From assembly GCA_038496445.1 (NCBI GenBank), contig JALMLS010000336.1, positions 171,662 to 235,661 of the forward strand: 64,000 nt of DNA, given 5' to 3'. Below the pieces are notes generated by a model. That model was not told the origin of the DNA, did not search any database, and saw only the letters and a program-made list of their open reading frames with translations. Source of the DNA: Trichosphaerium sp. ATCC 40318 (Eukaryota > Discosea > Flabellinia > Trichosidae). How positions within the stretch are numbered: position 1 is the first letter of the stretch; each line of letters begins with the position of its first letter. This document shows positions 48,574 through 59,401 of this stretch, one piece after another. The position numbers and the translations under genes are program-made.

Positions 48574-49248
48574 TTACCACTCATACAAAGTGGCAAGCTT
48601 TGTTACAATAGTATAGTAATCATTACCATGAAGCTTAGGACCAAAGTTTGCTAGTGTATCATAAAACCCAGACGCAGGAATGGCATCATTAACTTTCGTG
48701 ATATGTGCACGTGGCATTCCCTTTGTAATCATTCCTTTACTTGCATCTATCCAATCAGACTTTCTAACAGCATTAACATACTTTTCATTCGGTCCTGAGA
48801 AAGGTGTAATCTTATGATGCCAATGTATGATGTCTTTTAATAGTTGAAGTTCTTCTTTATCGTAAAGTTCAGAAAATCGTTTCTCGGCCTCTTCGAATGA
48901 TGGTTCTAAATAAGCAAGTTCTGAGTGAGTCCATAATGCGATATCATGAAAAACAAGGCCTGTAGATATTATTTTAGAGTACTTTCTATCGTCACCAAGA
49001 AAATGGTTTGTGTATGATAAGACTCTGTAAATATGGTTTCTGTATCCATCGTAGTCCTCCTTTATTACCGTCTTGTATGTAGACAGTATCTCTTCAACTG
49101 TTTCATCAGTTTTAATCACTTGAATGTCTCTTTCTAGCGATTTCAAATCCTCTCTTGACGTTTTTTCGATGTCTATAAAAATAAAGGCAACTACGACTGC
49201 TATGATAGCGATAATGACAATAGCAAGAAAATTACAGCAACTACCCAT
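48574..49248 (-). CDS. membrane-anchored HD-domain protein
   Basis: Single exon, 224 residues. The N terminus is MGSCCNFLAIVIIAIIAVVV, a likely signal anchor with a possible Gly2 myristoylation and Cys palmitoylation context. The soluble part matches HD-superfamily metal-dependent phosphohydrolases: a His in GYRNHIYRVLSY, the HD pair in GLVFHDIALWTHSELAYL, more His in DIIHWHHKITPF and an Asp in RKSDWIDAS. This resembles small fungal and bacterial HD proteins of unknown substrate; nucleotides are a reasonable guess only. It converges on copy C and, unusually for this window, has no intron. Confidence 0.72.
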   Translation of the reverse strand: MGSCCNFLAIVIIAIIAVVVAFIFIDIEKTSREDLKSLERDIQVIKTDETVEEILSTYKTVIKEDYDGYRNHIYRVLSYTNHFLGDDRKYSKIISTGLVFHDIALWTHSELAYLEPSFEEAEKRFSELYDKEELQLLKDIIHWHHKITPFSGPNEKYVNAVRKSDWIDASKGMITKGMPRAHITKVNDAIPASGFYDTLANFGPKLHGNDYYTIVTKLATLYEW

Positions 49249-49529
49249 TGCGTATGCTATTTAGGAAACGAATTCGTAACAACTTAAAACAGAAACACTG
49301 CCTTAAACTGTTTACGGGTAATTGTGCTCCCGATAATTTCGTTTCAAGATTACCTGTTCTAACGCTTTGTTATGTCTCTGGAAAGACGGGACTAGAAGCT
49401 GCACGACATACGTTTGGTGTCAACCTCTCTTGAAGTGCAAAGTAAAAAGTCCACAGTAGTCTGTTGTGACCTATTATCTGCTTAAACTTGAAGGCTACGA
49501 ACTAAAACGAAACAGTACAACCACATACG

Positions 49530-50543
49530 ATGTCTAAAAGTAGTATTGTCGCAAAACAAAGGTAATAACGCTATACTGCCCTGTTCGCTAGTGTAACCGT
49601 CTTACTTAGTCCAATAAACATTGTGGAACTGCCTACAGAGATTTTAGCTGGTATTTTACGACGAACAACAACAACACGAGTTGCAGCTTGTCAAACGTGT
49701 CACAGGCTTGCATCCATCATACACGATATTGTAGGATACTCCAAAATTAGAATTAAAAGTCTGGAGCATGCAAAAGCACTATTAAAACACTCCAGCACTC
49801 TCCGTCATACAAAAATCGTAATTGTGCATAACGAATGTAAACAAATTGATTGCGTTGTAAAAGAATTAGCTGGTGTTCATACTATAGACCTTGTGTGCAC
49901 TGTAGTGACAGATGCAAGTGTCAAACTACTTGCTGGAGTTCATACTATTGCCCTTGGAATGTGCACGCATATAACAGATGAAGCTATCAAACCCTTAGCA
50001 GGTGTTCACTCCATAGACCTTTCCAATACCCTTGTGACAGATGAGGGTATCCAGGCACTTGCTGGAGTCCATACCATTGACCTTCATGGTTGTAAGAATA
50101 TAACAGATCAAGGTGTCAAAAAACTTGCTGGTGTTCATACTATTCATCTTCAATGGACACCAGTAACAGATGAAGGCATTAAACCATTAGCTGGCGTTCA
50201 TACCATTTTGCTTCGCGGATGCGAGGTAACGGATAACAGCATCAAAGAACTCTGTGGTGTTCACGAAATTGATCTTTGTGGAACTGAGGTAACGGATGTA
50301 GGTATCAAAGCACTTGCTGGAGTTCATACAATCCTGCTTCACAACTGCCAACATGTAACAGATGAATGTCTCAAGTCGCTTTCAAGTGCTCATGAGATTG
50401 TCCTCTCCAGAACCAACATAACAGATGAAGGTATCAGACATCTTTCTAATGCTTATAATGTAGATGTTTGTTATACTTTAGTAACAGAAGAAGGTGTTGA
50501 AGAATGGCTAAGACATGTTCATACTGTGTACAGCGACTTTTAG
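49530..50543 (+). CDS. F-box / leucine-rich repeat protein, paralogue 3
   Basis: Probable SCF substrate adaptor. A 32-base first exon (MSKSSIVAKQ, 49530-49561) and a 48-base GTAATA...TTAG intron lead to one long exon, 321 residues in all. The F-box is IVELPTEILAGILRRTTTTR, followed by CQTCHRLASIIHDIVGY, closely matching paralogue 2. About nine or ten LRR units follow (AGVHTIDLHGCKNITDQGVK, TPVTDEGIKPLAGVHTILLR). The repeats are less uniform than in paralogue 2. It lies 31 kb from its paralogues, so the family has dispersed as well as duplicated in place. Confidence 0.87.
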
Positions 50544-50680
50544 GGGTTTTTTGTTCCAATGTATTAAACTCATAAATAAAACTGCTTGGTACAACCACCC
50601 CTCTAAGCGTTTTCGTATAAAGTGCATTGATGGAAAAAACATAAAAACAAGTAAACTTATGCATGGACAAGCGGTTTTAC

Positions 50681-51931
50681 TTATGAGCTATCTTGTTTGA
50701 TGATACCAGCAAGCAACAACCTTTGTACTTTCTTAGCCATAAGAGGATCATTCATAGCACTAAAGAAGCGTCAGAAAACCCATACCTTTTTAACCGGTAC
50801 GCAAAAAAAAACCGTAAAAACACGTGCACTTGTGCTGCTGCTGGGTTTGCCACCAAATCAGCCATGACTTGTTTGACGCTCGGGTCACTTAGTACGGACT
50901 AGATAAACAATAAGAGAATGTGACGTTTGATAAAAAAAATCACGTGATTTGTTTTATTTTTATGGACGTACAGCAAGTTCTGGATCTTCTATCCAACTGG
51001 TCGCATTGGATGAAGGATCAACGTTTTCTCCTGCTTCAGATCGAATAACGAAATTTTGTGCCCGATTTAAACCCTCCTTGTAATACTTCAAAAAAGATCC
51101 CGAAAGTTAGCTTTGAATAGTTCAAGTAACGTAGGAGCGTACAGTATTCGATGGATCAGTCCTCATGGCGGCATTGTACACATCTAACGCACCATAAAAA
51201 TCACGCTTCATTTCCATAGCATGCCTACAAGCCGTACGTTTAGTTTGAAGTTTTTTTTTTGTAAATTTCGATAAATAGAAATTTAACTCCAACCGCACGC
51301 TTTAGTTAGATACCCAGCCTCTATTTTAAGCTATTATTAGCTAAAAGGACTCGAATAGAGAGAAAAAAAAACCCCTTGAAAAAATATCACGTGAACATAC
51401 CTATCGCTCTATCTAACGAGATGGCTTTATTGCAGTCGGAAATAGCTTCATCATAATCTCGCAACTGCGCATGTGCGTTTGCTCTTAGAAAATGATTTGT
51501 CAGGTTATGGACTCATAAGACAATATGCTCGCCGTAAATAGTTAAAATACTTACCTACTAGCGTATAGGAGTGCATTTCCGGGGTCTTCGTTAATGGCTA
51601 GCGTGTAAGATCTAATACGTTTTAATAGACGTTGTAACAAAGATGTATTGACGATAGACGTACTCTATAGCGCCGTTATACTGCCCTTTTAATGCGTACT
51701 CATCTCCTTTATCCTATTTACTTAGATAAGCATCACGTGATAGATATCTTTTTGGAAGGTACCTTTAAGGCTGTCATACGATGCAAAAGTATCTGAAAAA
51801 AAATAACGAACAAAGCAAAAAAAAAAAAACGTTAAGCCCAGTTTACTAATGACTTTCTGTAAAGCCACCTTATCACTAAAATAGTCCTACAAGCTTACAT
51901 GGTAATACGACAGACAAAATGAAGGCGCCAT
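50681..51931 (-). CDS. TPR-STI1 co-chaperone-like protein
   Basis: Likely Hsp70/Hsp90-binding cytosolic co-chaperone related to STI1/HIP. About seven exons. The start exon (MAPSFCLS) is deduced by frame. Three TPR units follow: KGDEYALKGQYNGAIEYYTL, NALLYASRANAHAQLRDYDE with AISDCNKAISLDR, and AMEMKRDFYGALDVYNAAMR. The C terminus is an STI1-type module: NATSWIEDPELA, SVLSDPSVKQVMADLVANPA and AMNDPLMAKKVQRLLLAGII, with the usual DP pairs. The last intron donor is uncertain; using GTACC near 50794 keeps the frame. Three introns contain TCACGTGA or similar (about 50940, 51390 and 51733). It overlaps nothing and is convergent with F-box/LRR 3. Confidence 0.78.
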
Positions 51932-51981
51932 ATTGTAATTTTAGTAAATACTTTGCCGATAATCTCTGGCTGGATATTTCG

Positions 51982-52754
51982 CTATGTAGAAATAATTCGT
52001 ACTCCATTCACATACTTATATTGTTCATATAAAGAACCATTAGGTGCCCATGTTTTGCACATACCTTCTCTCTTACCGTTTACGTACTGGCAATGTATTC
52101 CTAGTTGGCCATTCGAATACCTAGCAACAGAACATGAGCAACTCCGACTCTTATAAAAAACCCTCCGTACCATTGCTTGTACTCTCCAACTTTTACGCCA
52201 TTAACAACGAAGTACTGAAGACACATGGTCCCACGAGAATACCAAGTCATATGTACACCTTGTTGCAAGCCTTTCTTGTACAGACTATACGCTATGAGGT
52301 TACCATTTGAATGACGAACAACTTGCTCTCCTTCCTTCAAACCGTTCTTGAACTCACATGTGGCAAGAAGCGCTCCATTGTAACTCCAAGTCTTGCAAAA
52401 GCCGTTCCTCTTCCCTCTCTTGTATACGCATCTCTCTGCAAGTATACCATTCAAATGCCATGTCAAACATTCGCCTTCTTCCATGTCGTCTTTGAAATAC
52501 CATTGCTGGTACTTGTGTCCAAAGTGACTCCATTTGATATGTTCGCCATCCTTTAGTCCGTTCTTAAAAGATGTAATCTGAACTACTTTATCTAGACTGT
52601 ACTTTTTAAATATCCCGTTTTTGTTCAGTTCATTGTTATATCTACACGTGACTGCCGTTTGATAACATAGAAGAGGCCATTTAATAAATACTTCCTTACA
52701 TGAGTTAAAAACCATGTGTTGAAGCTCTAACGGTAGTGATAATAGCGACGTCAT
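51982..52754 (-). CDS. F-box / MORN-repeat protein
   Basis: The start MTSLLSLPLELQHMVFNSCK is an F-box-like segment. About eight MORN/YwqK-like repeats of ~23 residues follow, each of the form G-x-x-x-x-W-x-x-NG-x-L. Examples are DGEHIKWSHFGHKYQQWYFK, RNGFCKTWSYNGALLATCEF and EGEQVVRHSNGNLIAYSLYK. A 50-base GTACGG...CTAG intron splits a Trp codon near 52168. Without it the frame would shift, and with it the last two repeats (YSNGQLGIHCQYVNGKREGM) align. The ATG at 52754 was chosen. The F-box plus MORN layout is known in amoebae and is strikingly common in amoeba-infecting giant DNA viruses, so ancient exchange is possible. The presence of an intron favours a resident gene. Confidence 0.8.
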
Positions 52755-53334
52755 CACCAATACGCTGTGCTCTCGTTTGCTAGTTTTTAACACGTGCTAA
52801 GATTTTATTCCTTGTTTAAGCGTAACAACCACGTACTCTACTTGGTGTAGCAAGGATAAGGTCAACAACAGTATTTAAGTTGATAACGAAGGTTTTGATC
52901 AAGTTGGGTATCCGTGAATTAAAGAACCGGTGCGACTGACTACAGTAGAAAAATAAAACATGCAGGCACAGTTACAGTAGCCTTTGTTTGAAGTTGTTCG
53001 CTTTTTCTTGCCTGTGCTATTCCGCAATTGTGTTCTCACTTTGATTCTTCTGTGCTTTTTTACTCTCTTACGAAGTTCTTTTTCTACCTCTCTTGTTTAA
53101 AGACGCTCTACCAATGTGAGTATGTTTAATACAATGCATCTGATTGAATTTATTTTCGATCTTATCGAAAACAAAACAAAAAGTGAAAGCGAGTCACGTG
53201 ACAGATCAAAAAACCCTTTACAATTACCATCGTTGCGCTAGTAATAGGTCGGATAATACAATCTAGCGGTCTGTATTGACTTAGCTCACACGTCAATTTT
53301 ATTCGCTATTCCAAAACAAAAAGCTCTTCGCGGT
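52755..53334. other. divergent promoter region
   Basis: About 580 bases between the F-box/MORN and LamG genes. It contains two CACGTG palindromes (about 52792 and TCACGTGA at 53194) and T/C-rich tracts. No exon supported. Confidence 0.4.
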
Positions 53335-55056
53335 ATGCGAGGTAGACACTTGTCCATAAACGTAAAGTTTGCAGTGATTACGCTAGTGTTTTACTTCGGA
53401 CTAACAGAATCGGCTTGCCTTCAACCCAATGGTGGTTTAGAACACTGGTATACCTTCGATAATGGTATAGGAGCGAACAATTTTAGAGGCAGTTACGGTA
53501 AACTAAACACTACAACAAAGATTTCCAGTATTGAGGTTAGTACCTTCTTTCTTTATATCAAAAGATTACATATTGACTTGTTTTTCCGCTGTAAAACAGA
53601 GAGGGGTTGTAGGAAATAGTCTTTGGCTATCAAATGGGACGTTCGAGATTAATGTTCAAGATCCTGTACCACACATTCTAGGTAACCTAAGCAAAAGAAA
53701 CGTGACCGTGCTCCAAAAAAAAAAAATGGAGTCACGTTTTTATTTTATTTTTGTTGTTTTCTTCGTCCTTTTTTTTTTTCCGATCCCCGATTCGGTAACA
53801 CTTTCAAAGGTGATTTCGTAGTTGAGATGTGGACAAAAGTAGACGTTTTAAGACAACCGGAGCACGTTTTATTCTCTCAGTATGATGAATCGCCTGTACC
53901 TATTGGCTATATTGTTGGGTTGAACGACGACGGTACAATGAATATTCATTTGTCAAATTGTAAGTACAAATTACTTAAAGGGGTTAACTTTACTCCGCAT
54001 TTTCCCCTAACTTTACATTAGCTGCATCATATACAGCTGTATCAAATGTATCCATTGCCGATAATAAATGGCACCATATAGCGCTAGTAATGTATAGGTA
54101 CGCTTTTCAAGAAAAAAAGATCTGTTCGTTGACATTTTACAAAAAAAGTGATGGAAGAATACCAAATCTCAGTGTTGATGGTATAGAAAACAGTCTCATT
54201 GGCGCACAGCGAATAAATTGTTGTACACCGTTCCCTCAATCACCTTTTCGACTTGAAGATGGAAGATACGATGAGGTTTGTATAATCACGTGCATAACGT
54301 TATGGAGAAGAAAAATTAAGGTTACTTTTAGGTATCTCTTTACAGAAATGCTCTCACAAACGTTGATGTCTTGCAGCTCTACGAAGCAGGTAATATAATT
54401 TATAAAAAATCACGTGATATTTTTTCTTGATTTAACATTGTAAAGGAAGCGATGGAAAGTGTAGCACTTCTGGTATACCAAACATAGGGACAAAAGAATA
54501 CTTAGAAAGTAAAGGCGCTGAATGTGTCCCACCAGCAAATTGCAGCTTTAACTCATCAACTACGCCTGTTGTCATTGATGATGTTGTTTTAGACGCCAGA
54601 AACTATACTATAATTGTTCAAGGTAACTAAGATCCTTATATTGATCGAAGCTCACGATTAACGTTAGGAAACTTGACGTTTTTGCGATCAATTGTCGTTG
54701 TTAACGAGCATACGCACATCGAAGTTGAACAGTGTCCTCTTTTTCTTGATTCAACTGTTCGCGTTTTATCAAACAAAACTGTTGTTTGGTTTGCTGCATT
54801 CCCTTTAAACTGCTTCATGGACACAAACACTGTAACACTAGATGCTGATAGCGAATGTTCCGCATTAAAGAAAGGTAACAAACTTGTTTCAATTGCGTAG
54901 GTAATTTAACACGTTTTTTTAGAACCATCCAAAATAGGCACTTTTGTTCATCTGGGTTTTCACACAACATGTCGTGCCAGTGTGTTATCAAGTTACAAAC
55001 TATTGACGATTATACTCGGGATAATATTGGTACACTTATTTCTGCCAGAGGGATGA
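53335..55056 (+). CDS. secreted LamG-domain surface protein
   Basis: A signal peptide (MRGRHLSINVKFAVITLVFY...) is followed by a LamG/concanavalin-like domain. Visible parts are LEHWYTFDNGIGANNFRG, NSLWLSNGTFEINVQ, FVVEMWTKVDVLRQPEHVLF, ADNKWHHIALVM and DGRYDEVSLYRNALTN. A Cys-rich stretch comes next (CSTSGIPNIGTKEYL; CVPPANCSF) with Asn-glycosylation sites, then a beta-rich region. The end (LLTIILGIILVHLFLPEG) is hydrophobic and followed by stop, suggesting a GPI signal or tail anchor. About nine introns. The LamG pattern resembles the first LamG domain of the GPCR at 6.3 kb (WHHIALV versus WHHWAMT). The ligand is unknown. Confidence 0.72.
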
Positions 55057-55513
55057 AAGCAAAGCAATATTGCTAGAGAAAAATAAAACCGAACAATTTT
55101 TTTTACAACACTTAATGGCGGCTTTCTTGTAGAGACTATCTACTACGTTGCTTACGTCAGCGATAGTATACATTCCAATAATCTCAAACGTGTCACTTAC
55201 CGCGTAGTATTTACACATGACGCATTGTTGTACCTCGTACTACTTGCTTACCAAAATTGGTAATTCTGAGTTCCGACATTGACATGTAAATGTTTAAGAC
55301 ATCAACACCTTGAAAGTACGTTACAAATTACTCCAACATGTTTCCTTTATGGATCAGTAGATAATTTAATAAAGAGTATCCTATAAACGGAGTACTGTGA
55401 CGTTCCTAAGTGAGATTCCTTTTGCTGTTTATTACTTATGCTGCAAGTTTAAAGAACAGTTTTATTAAGGTGAGTGAAATGAAGGGCTAAATTAATGTAT
55501 GAAGAAAGTAGCA
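55057..55513. other. intergenic between convergent genes
   Basis: Short frames on both strands but no start, splice pattern or domain. An AATAAAA near 55080 could serve the LamG gene as a polyadenylation signal. Confidence 0.35.
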
Positions 55514-56748
55514 TTATACTTCAGAGTATTCATCTCTCTTTGTGACTAAACAACTAGTGAGAATTCTTGTTCTTGCTAACACAGAAAAAACATACCTAGT
55601 CCGACTAGAAACATTACACCATCTTTGCAAAGCCCAGGAATGCTGAACCAGAAGTCCTATTTTGAAAAAGTAAATATCACGTGGTAACCTTTTTACGACA
55701 TAAAGTTTAATTGGAGTTTGGATAACTGAGCAAGATACGCACTTTGTGAGGAATTTTCTCTCCATTTTTCCTAACAATATTGAACGTAACTGTACCAGCT
55801 ACGTATGCAATGACACCAAGCAAGAGTACAATAAGCATAATGGAACCAATACTTAATCCTTTCTTTTTGTTGTTATCATCTCCTTTGCCGCCACCGCCAC
55901 CACCTCCACTTGTGGGGCTGCCGCCGCTATTGGTCTTACAAGCGTGGATAGATGAGGCTGTCATTCTATAGTGAAGCCCTTCATTATCAAAGACTTGGAA
56001 ATTGGTCCATGCTAAAAGAAAACTATCAGCATGAAGCCAAAAAATGTGTCAAGCCAAACTGAATACCATCTGTTCCGCAAGATATTGTCACTAGTAACAA
56101 ATCATGTTAGATAAAAAAGTGGTTAAGTATGCTCTATGCACTTACGTTCAAAAGTTCGGTGTAGATAACCACCAGAGTAGCTCAGTTTAACACCTCCATT
56201 GTTATCAAGACCAATTGCTTGTTCTGTATCTATTGTACCAATCGAGTACTGAACAAACAATTAGACGAACTAAGCGAAGAAGAAAGAACAATCCAACAGA
56301 GTTCGATTCCATATCGAGAAATTTCGGAACATCTCCTTGGAAATATCACTGTACCATTGCTCCTTGAGCATTATATTGCCCCCACGCTTGACAACCAGCG
56401 AAGTATTGCTATGGCGTGGTCAGCAAACAGATTGAAAGCAAAATGTGACCAAAAGACGCACATTTTGGCAAAGAACGTTCGATTCTTTGCATATAGATAC
56501 GCGGTATTGGTATTTATCTTTCTACAATAGTAGTAAGTGGAATGTTCGCTTTTTTGTTCACTTACCCCTCCACCGCAGCCATCACACTTTACAGTACCGT
56601 ATCCGGTTACTAGCTTACCAATAAGCGCAGATAGATCATATTGTGACCCGTCTTGGGCTACTATCGACCTACAATCTGCGTATACCTTTGAAAGGCATAG
56701 TAGGCTTACAAATGCCACCAAGAAGAGTTGGTGTTGCGAGTACGACAT
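55514..56748 (-). CDS. MRH-domain receptor, mannose-6-phosphate-receptor / Atg27-like
   Basis: Type I membrane sorting receptor. A signal peptide (MSYSQHQLFLVAFVSLLCLS) leads the MRH fold: DCRSIVAQDGSQYDLSALIG, KCDGCGG, YFAGCQAWGQYNAQGAM, EQAIGLDNNGGVKLSYSGGY, LTISCGTDGIQFAW and a late Cys in SSIHACKT. A Gly-rich linker precedes the membrane helix (SIGSIMLIVLLLGVIAYVAG). The juxtamembrane part, KIPHKDFWFSIPGLCKDGVM, matches the IPxxxFWxxLPxLxKDG signature of cation-dependent mannose-6-phosphate receptors. The spliced C terminus ends DEYSEV, a YxxPhi-type endocytic motif. One intron (56012-56054) seems to use a GC donor. Likely shuttles between Golgi and endosomes carrying hydrolases such as the carboxypeptidase at the right edge; that link is inference. 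Confidence 0.85.
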
Positions 56749-57421
56749 TTTCTTAATAGTATTCCAACTGTTTCTCGAAAATTGACGAAATTTTTCTCAA
56801 TTTGGAGCATCTAAATTTTACGGTATATCTTCTTGTAGTTGTAAGTGCTTATTATCTTGTGCTTCATTTGATTTCTTTTCATTTAAGGATCTCTTATATG
56901 AATTTGTTGGGGTCTGGTCAGCATCTTCTACGGGACTTACAGACCTTTGTTTTCTGTACGAAAGAATTGTAGTTGGATACAATCAGTGACGCCTAAAAAT
57001 ACAACTGGGAAAGTTCGAAACGAAAAAGTTCGAAAAAACTACTTAAAAAAATTACAGACTAGCAAGGTTTCTTCTAATTGTTTCTGCTGGGGAGTGCTGA
57101 CAACATGTGCAAGTGTTATGTAAAAGATACTACTAATCGTGACAGTGAAGCTAGTCGGATTCTTGTGCCAATCAAAATGTAGCAAGCACGGCCATTTTCT
57201 TTGCGAAGTACTTTACATCCTTGTTCTATGTTGCTACTGTACCAGTAGACTCATACTCAGTTAGAAGAACATATCTAGTTCAGAGGATGGAAATTGCGTA
57301 GACTAAGCTGAGTCGAAAGATGTTTTTTAAAACGCTCTTAAAAAGGAAACTGTAAAGAAAAAAAAAAGTTTGTTTCATTGAATTATTAACTTTATTTTCC
57401 CTCCAAACAAACAATAATTGT
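56749..57421. other. divergent promoter region
   Basis: About 670 bases between the MRH receptor and the chromodomain gene. A-runs and low-complexity stretches are seen, with no coding exon or RNA gene I can support. Confidence 0.4.
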
Positions 57422-59104
57422 ATGGACAATACAGTAAATGATATTGACGATTGGATACCAGAACGCGTACTAAATAAAAGAACGTTGAAATCCGTACGAG
57501 CGAGAATAGTTTTTTGTTGACTATTTATACGCCTTAAAGGGCGCTATAGAGTATTTAGTAAAGTGGGAAGGTTGGAACGTTGAACACGCTACTTGGGAGG
57601 TAAGTATAACATTTTTTGGCTTTATATCGCTATAAACTACTTATTTCGCTCAAGCACGAAGACGACCTTGAATGTGACATACTTTTATGTAAATTCAACT
57701 TAGAACAGCGGAAAAAAGCTCAAACGTCAAAACAACAACGCAAACACAGCAACGACGCTCGTACTATACGTAAAAAGCATGAAAAACAGTTTGTATACTC
57801 ACGTGAGGCTATTTTCGGAAATCTTAATGTCCAGCAATCGAAAAAACAGAATCAAGAACGATCATACCAAGAAATATGGCAAAACATTGATCACTCGAAG
57901 ATGTTTTCAAAGTACCCTCGCAAAGGCGATTACATGCTTTCTTTTGAACCAACAGAACCAGAAAAGTACTTGCCTGTTCTAGCACAGTATGGGTTTGTAG
58001 TTATAAGAGTATTAAACAAAGAAGAGTGTGTTAAATCTCAAAAAGCACTTTTTGAAGAAGCCAATGAAGATGCTTGTTCTCATCAGGAAGTCAAGCTTGA
58101 TCGCTCAAAACCTTGTACATGGGAAACAAAGAACTGGCCTTCGGGTAGTAAGTATTTATTCAGACGACCTGCATTACATAAGGTAGCATTTGAGAATAGA
58201 ATAAAAAAACAATTTATCGGACTTTTTGTGAGATTCATGGAACAAAAAAGTTATGGACTACTATAGACTATTGGGGTGTTATGAGAGGAACAAAGAACCT
58301 TGATTTTGTTGGATCAGAAACTAAAAAAGAGAGACCCGCCTGGAAATTTAATCTTCAACTTCATTGGGACTTGAATCCATGGCAGTAAGAAATAGCCAAG
58401 TAATTCTCTGAACCAATTTGTAACGGTTTTTTTAAGGTACATGGAAGAAGTTACAGATGGCTTGACCGCAAGATACCAAGCTCTTATCGCTTTAGGTAAC
58501 GCACATACATTGAAAACTAATAATTGAATATTCAAGTATTAACTTGCAAATGATAGACGATTGCCCTGAAGAAGTTGGTGGATTTCTAACTGTTCCCGGA
58601 TCAACAAGGTTTTTGAACAAGTGGTAAGTTTTTTTTACCACGTGTTTTTGCTTAACCAAGATTTTTCAGGCGAAATACACATATTAAACCACATAATAAG
58701 AATATATTAACACGTGTACCGCCATCAGACCCAATACAACAGTACACGCAAAGAGTAAGATATTGTCCTTCTGAAAATTTTGTTGTACTTTTACCAGTGC
58801 TTCCTCTTTGTTGGGTTTGTGTTTACCGTTTTGTGTTTACCGTTTTGTATAGGTGCCCTTACGTGCAGGAGAGATGGTTATTTGGAATTCAGGACAAGCA
58901 CACGCTAACTATGGAAACACTTCGAATAAAATGAGATTGATTCAATTTGTAAAGATGATACCTGCAAAAGATGAATGCTATATTCGTGAAAGGCGCACAG
59001 CAAAAAGAACACTTGACGAGATTCCTGAATATAAACCATATGTTGATAGACTTGGTCTTGATGATTTTGGACTTAAACTCTTTGGTTTAAAAGATTGGGA
59101 GTAA
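57422..59104 (+). CDS. chromodomain fused to a phytanoyl-CoA-dioxygenase-like 2OG-Fe(II) oxygenase
   Basis: About eight exons. The first two encode a chromodomain: DDWIPERVLNKRTLKS, then GAIEYLVKWEGWNVEHATWE with the aromatic-cage Trp residues of the WEGW and ATWE segments. A GTAAG intron leads to a basic linker (FNLEQRKKAQTSKQQRKHSN). The rest is a PhyH-type double-stranded beta-helix. It shows YGFVVIRVLNKEECVKSQKA, the iron-binding HxD in FNLQLHWDLNPWQYMEEVTD, DDCPEEVGGFLTVPGST, the distal His in MVIWNSGQAHANYGNTS, and the 2-oxoglutarate-binding Arg in NKMRLIQFVKM. All metal and cofactor residues are present, so an active oxygenase is expected. The chromodomain suggests action at methylated histone tails. 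Substrate unknown; the joins are in frame throughout. Confidence 0.85.
58819..58846 (+). repeat. two tandem copies of a 14-base unit in an intron
   Basis: gtgtttaccgtttt occurs twice in direct succession just before the acceptor of the last intron of the chromodomain-oxygenase gene. Likely slippage. Confidence 0.85.
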
Positions 59105-59401
59105 CAACTACTGTTGTAACAGTTGGTACCCGAATGTAATGTCTCGGTGTAGGCACTACCGTCCTGTCACATTAATACAGCCAAACAGCTTCGATCCTGT
59201 ATTTGGACGCGTGAAACAATTTGGGTTCTTTGTACTAGGTAATTGGAGTTCGTTGGTGTATATGGAAAGACTAAATAAAATCAAAATCTCTTGTACAACA
59301 CAGCTATGTAACTTTTTTCCAAAGATGTTGGTAATCTAAGTAACTTTATGAGACCATTAATGACACTTTACTCGCTTTATTACTACTAAGTTAATTTATT
59401 C

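Noticed and set aside
52100-52180. Frameshift pseudogene in the F-box/MORN gene
   Set aside because: A 50-base intron with a GTACGG donor and CTAG acceptor restores the frame and the repeat pattern, so no frameshift is needed.
56219-56530. Plus-strand frame of 103 codons
   Set aside because: Antisense of the MRH receptor exons and introns; the minus strand carries the recognisable domain.
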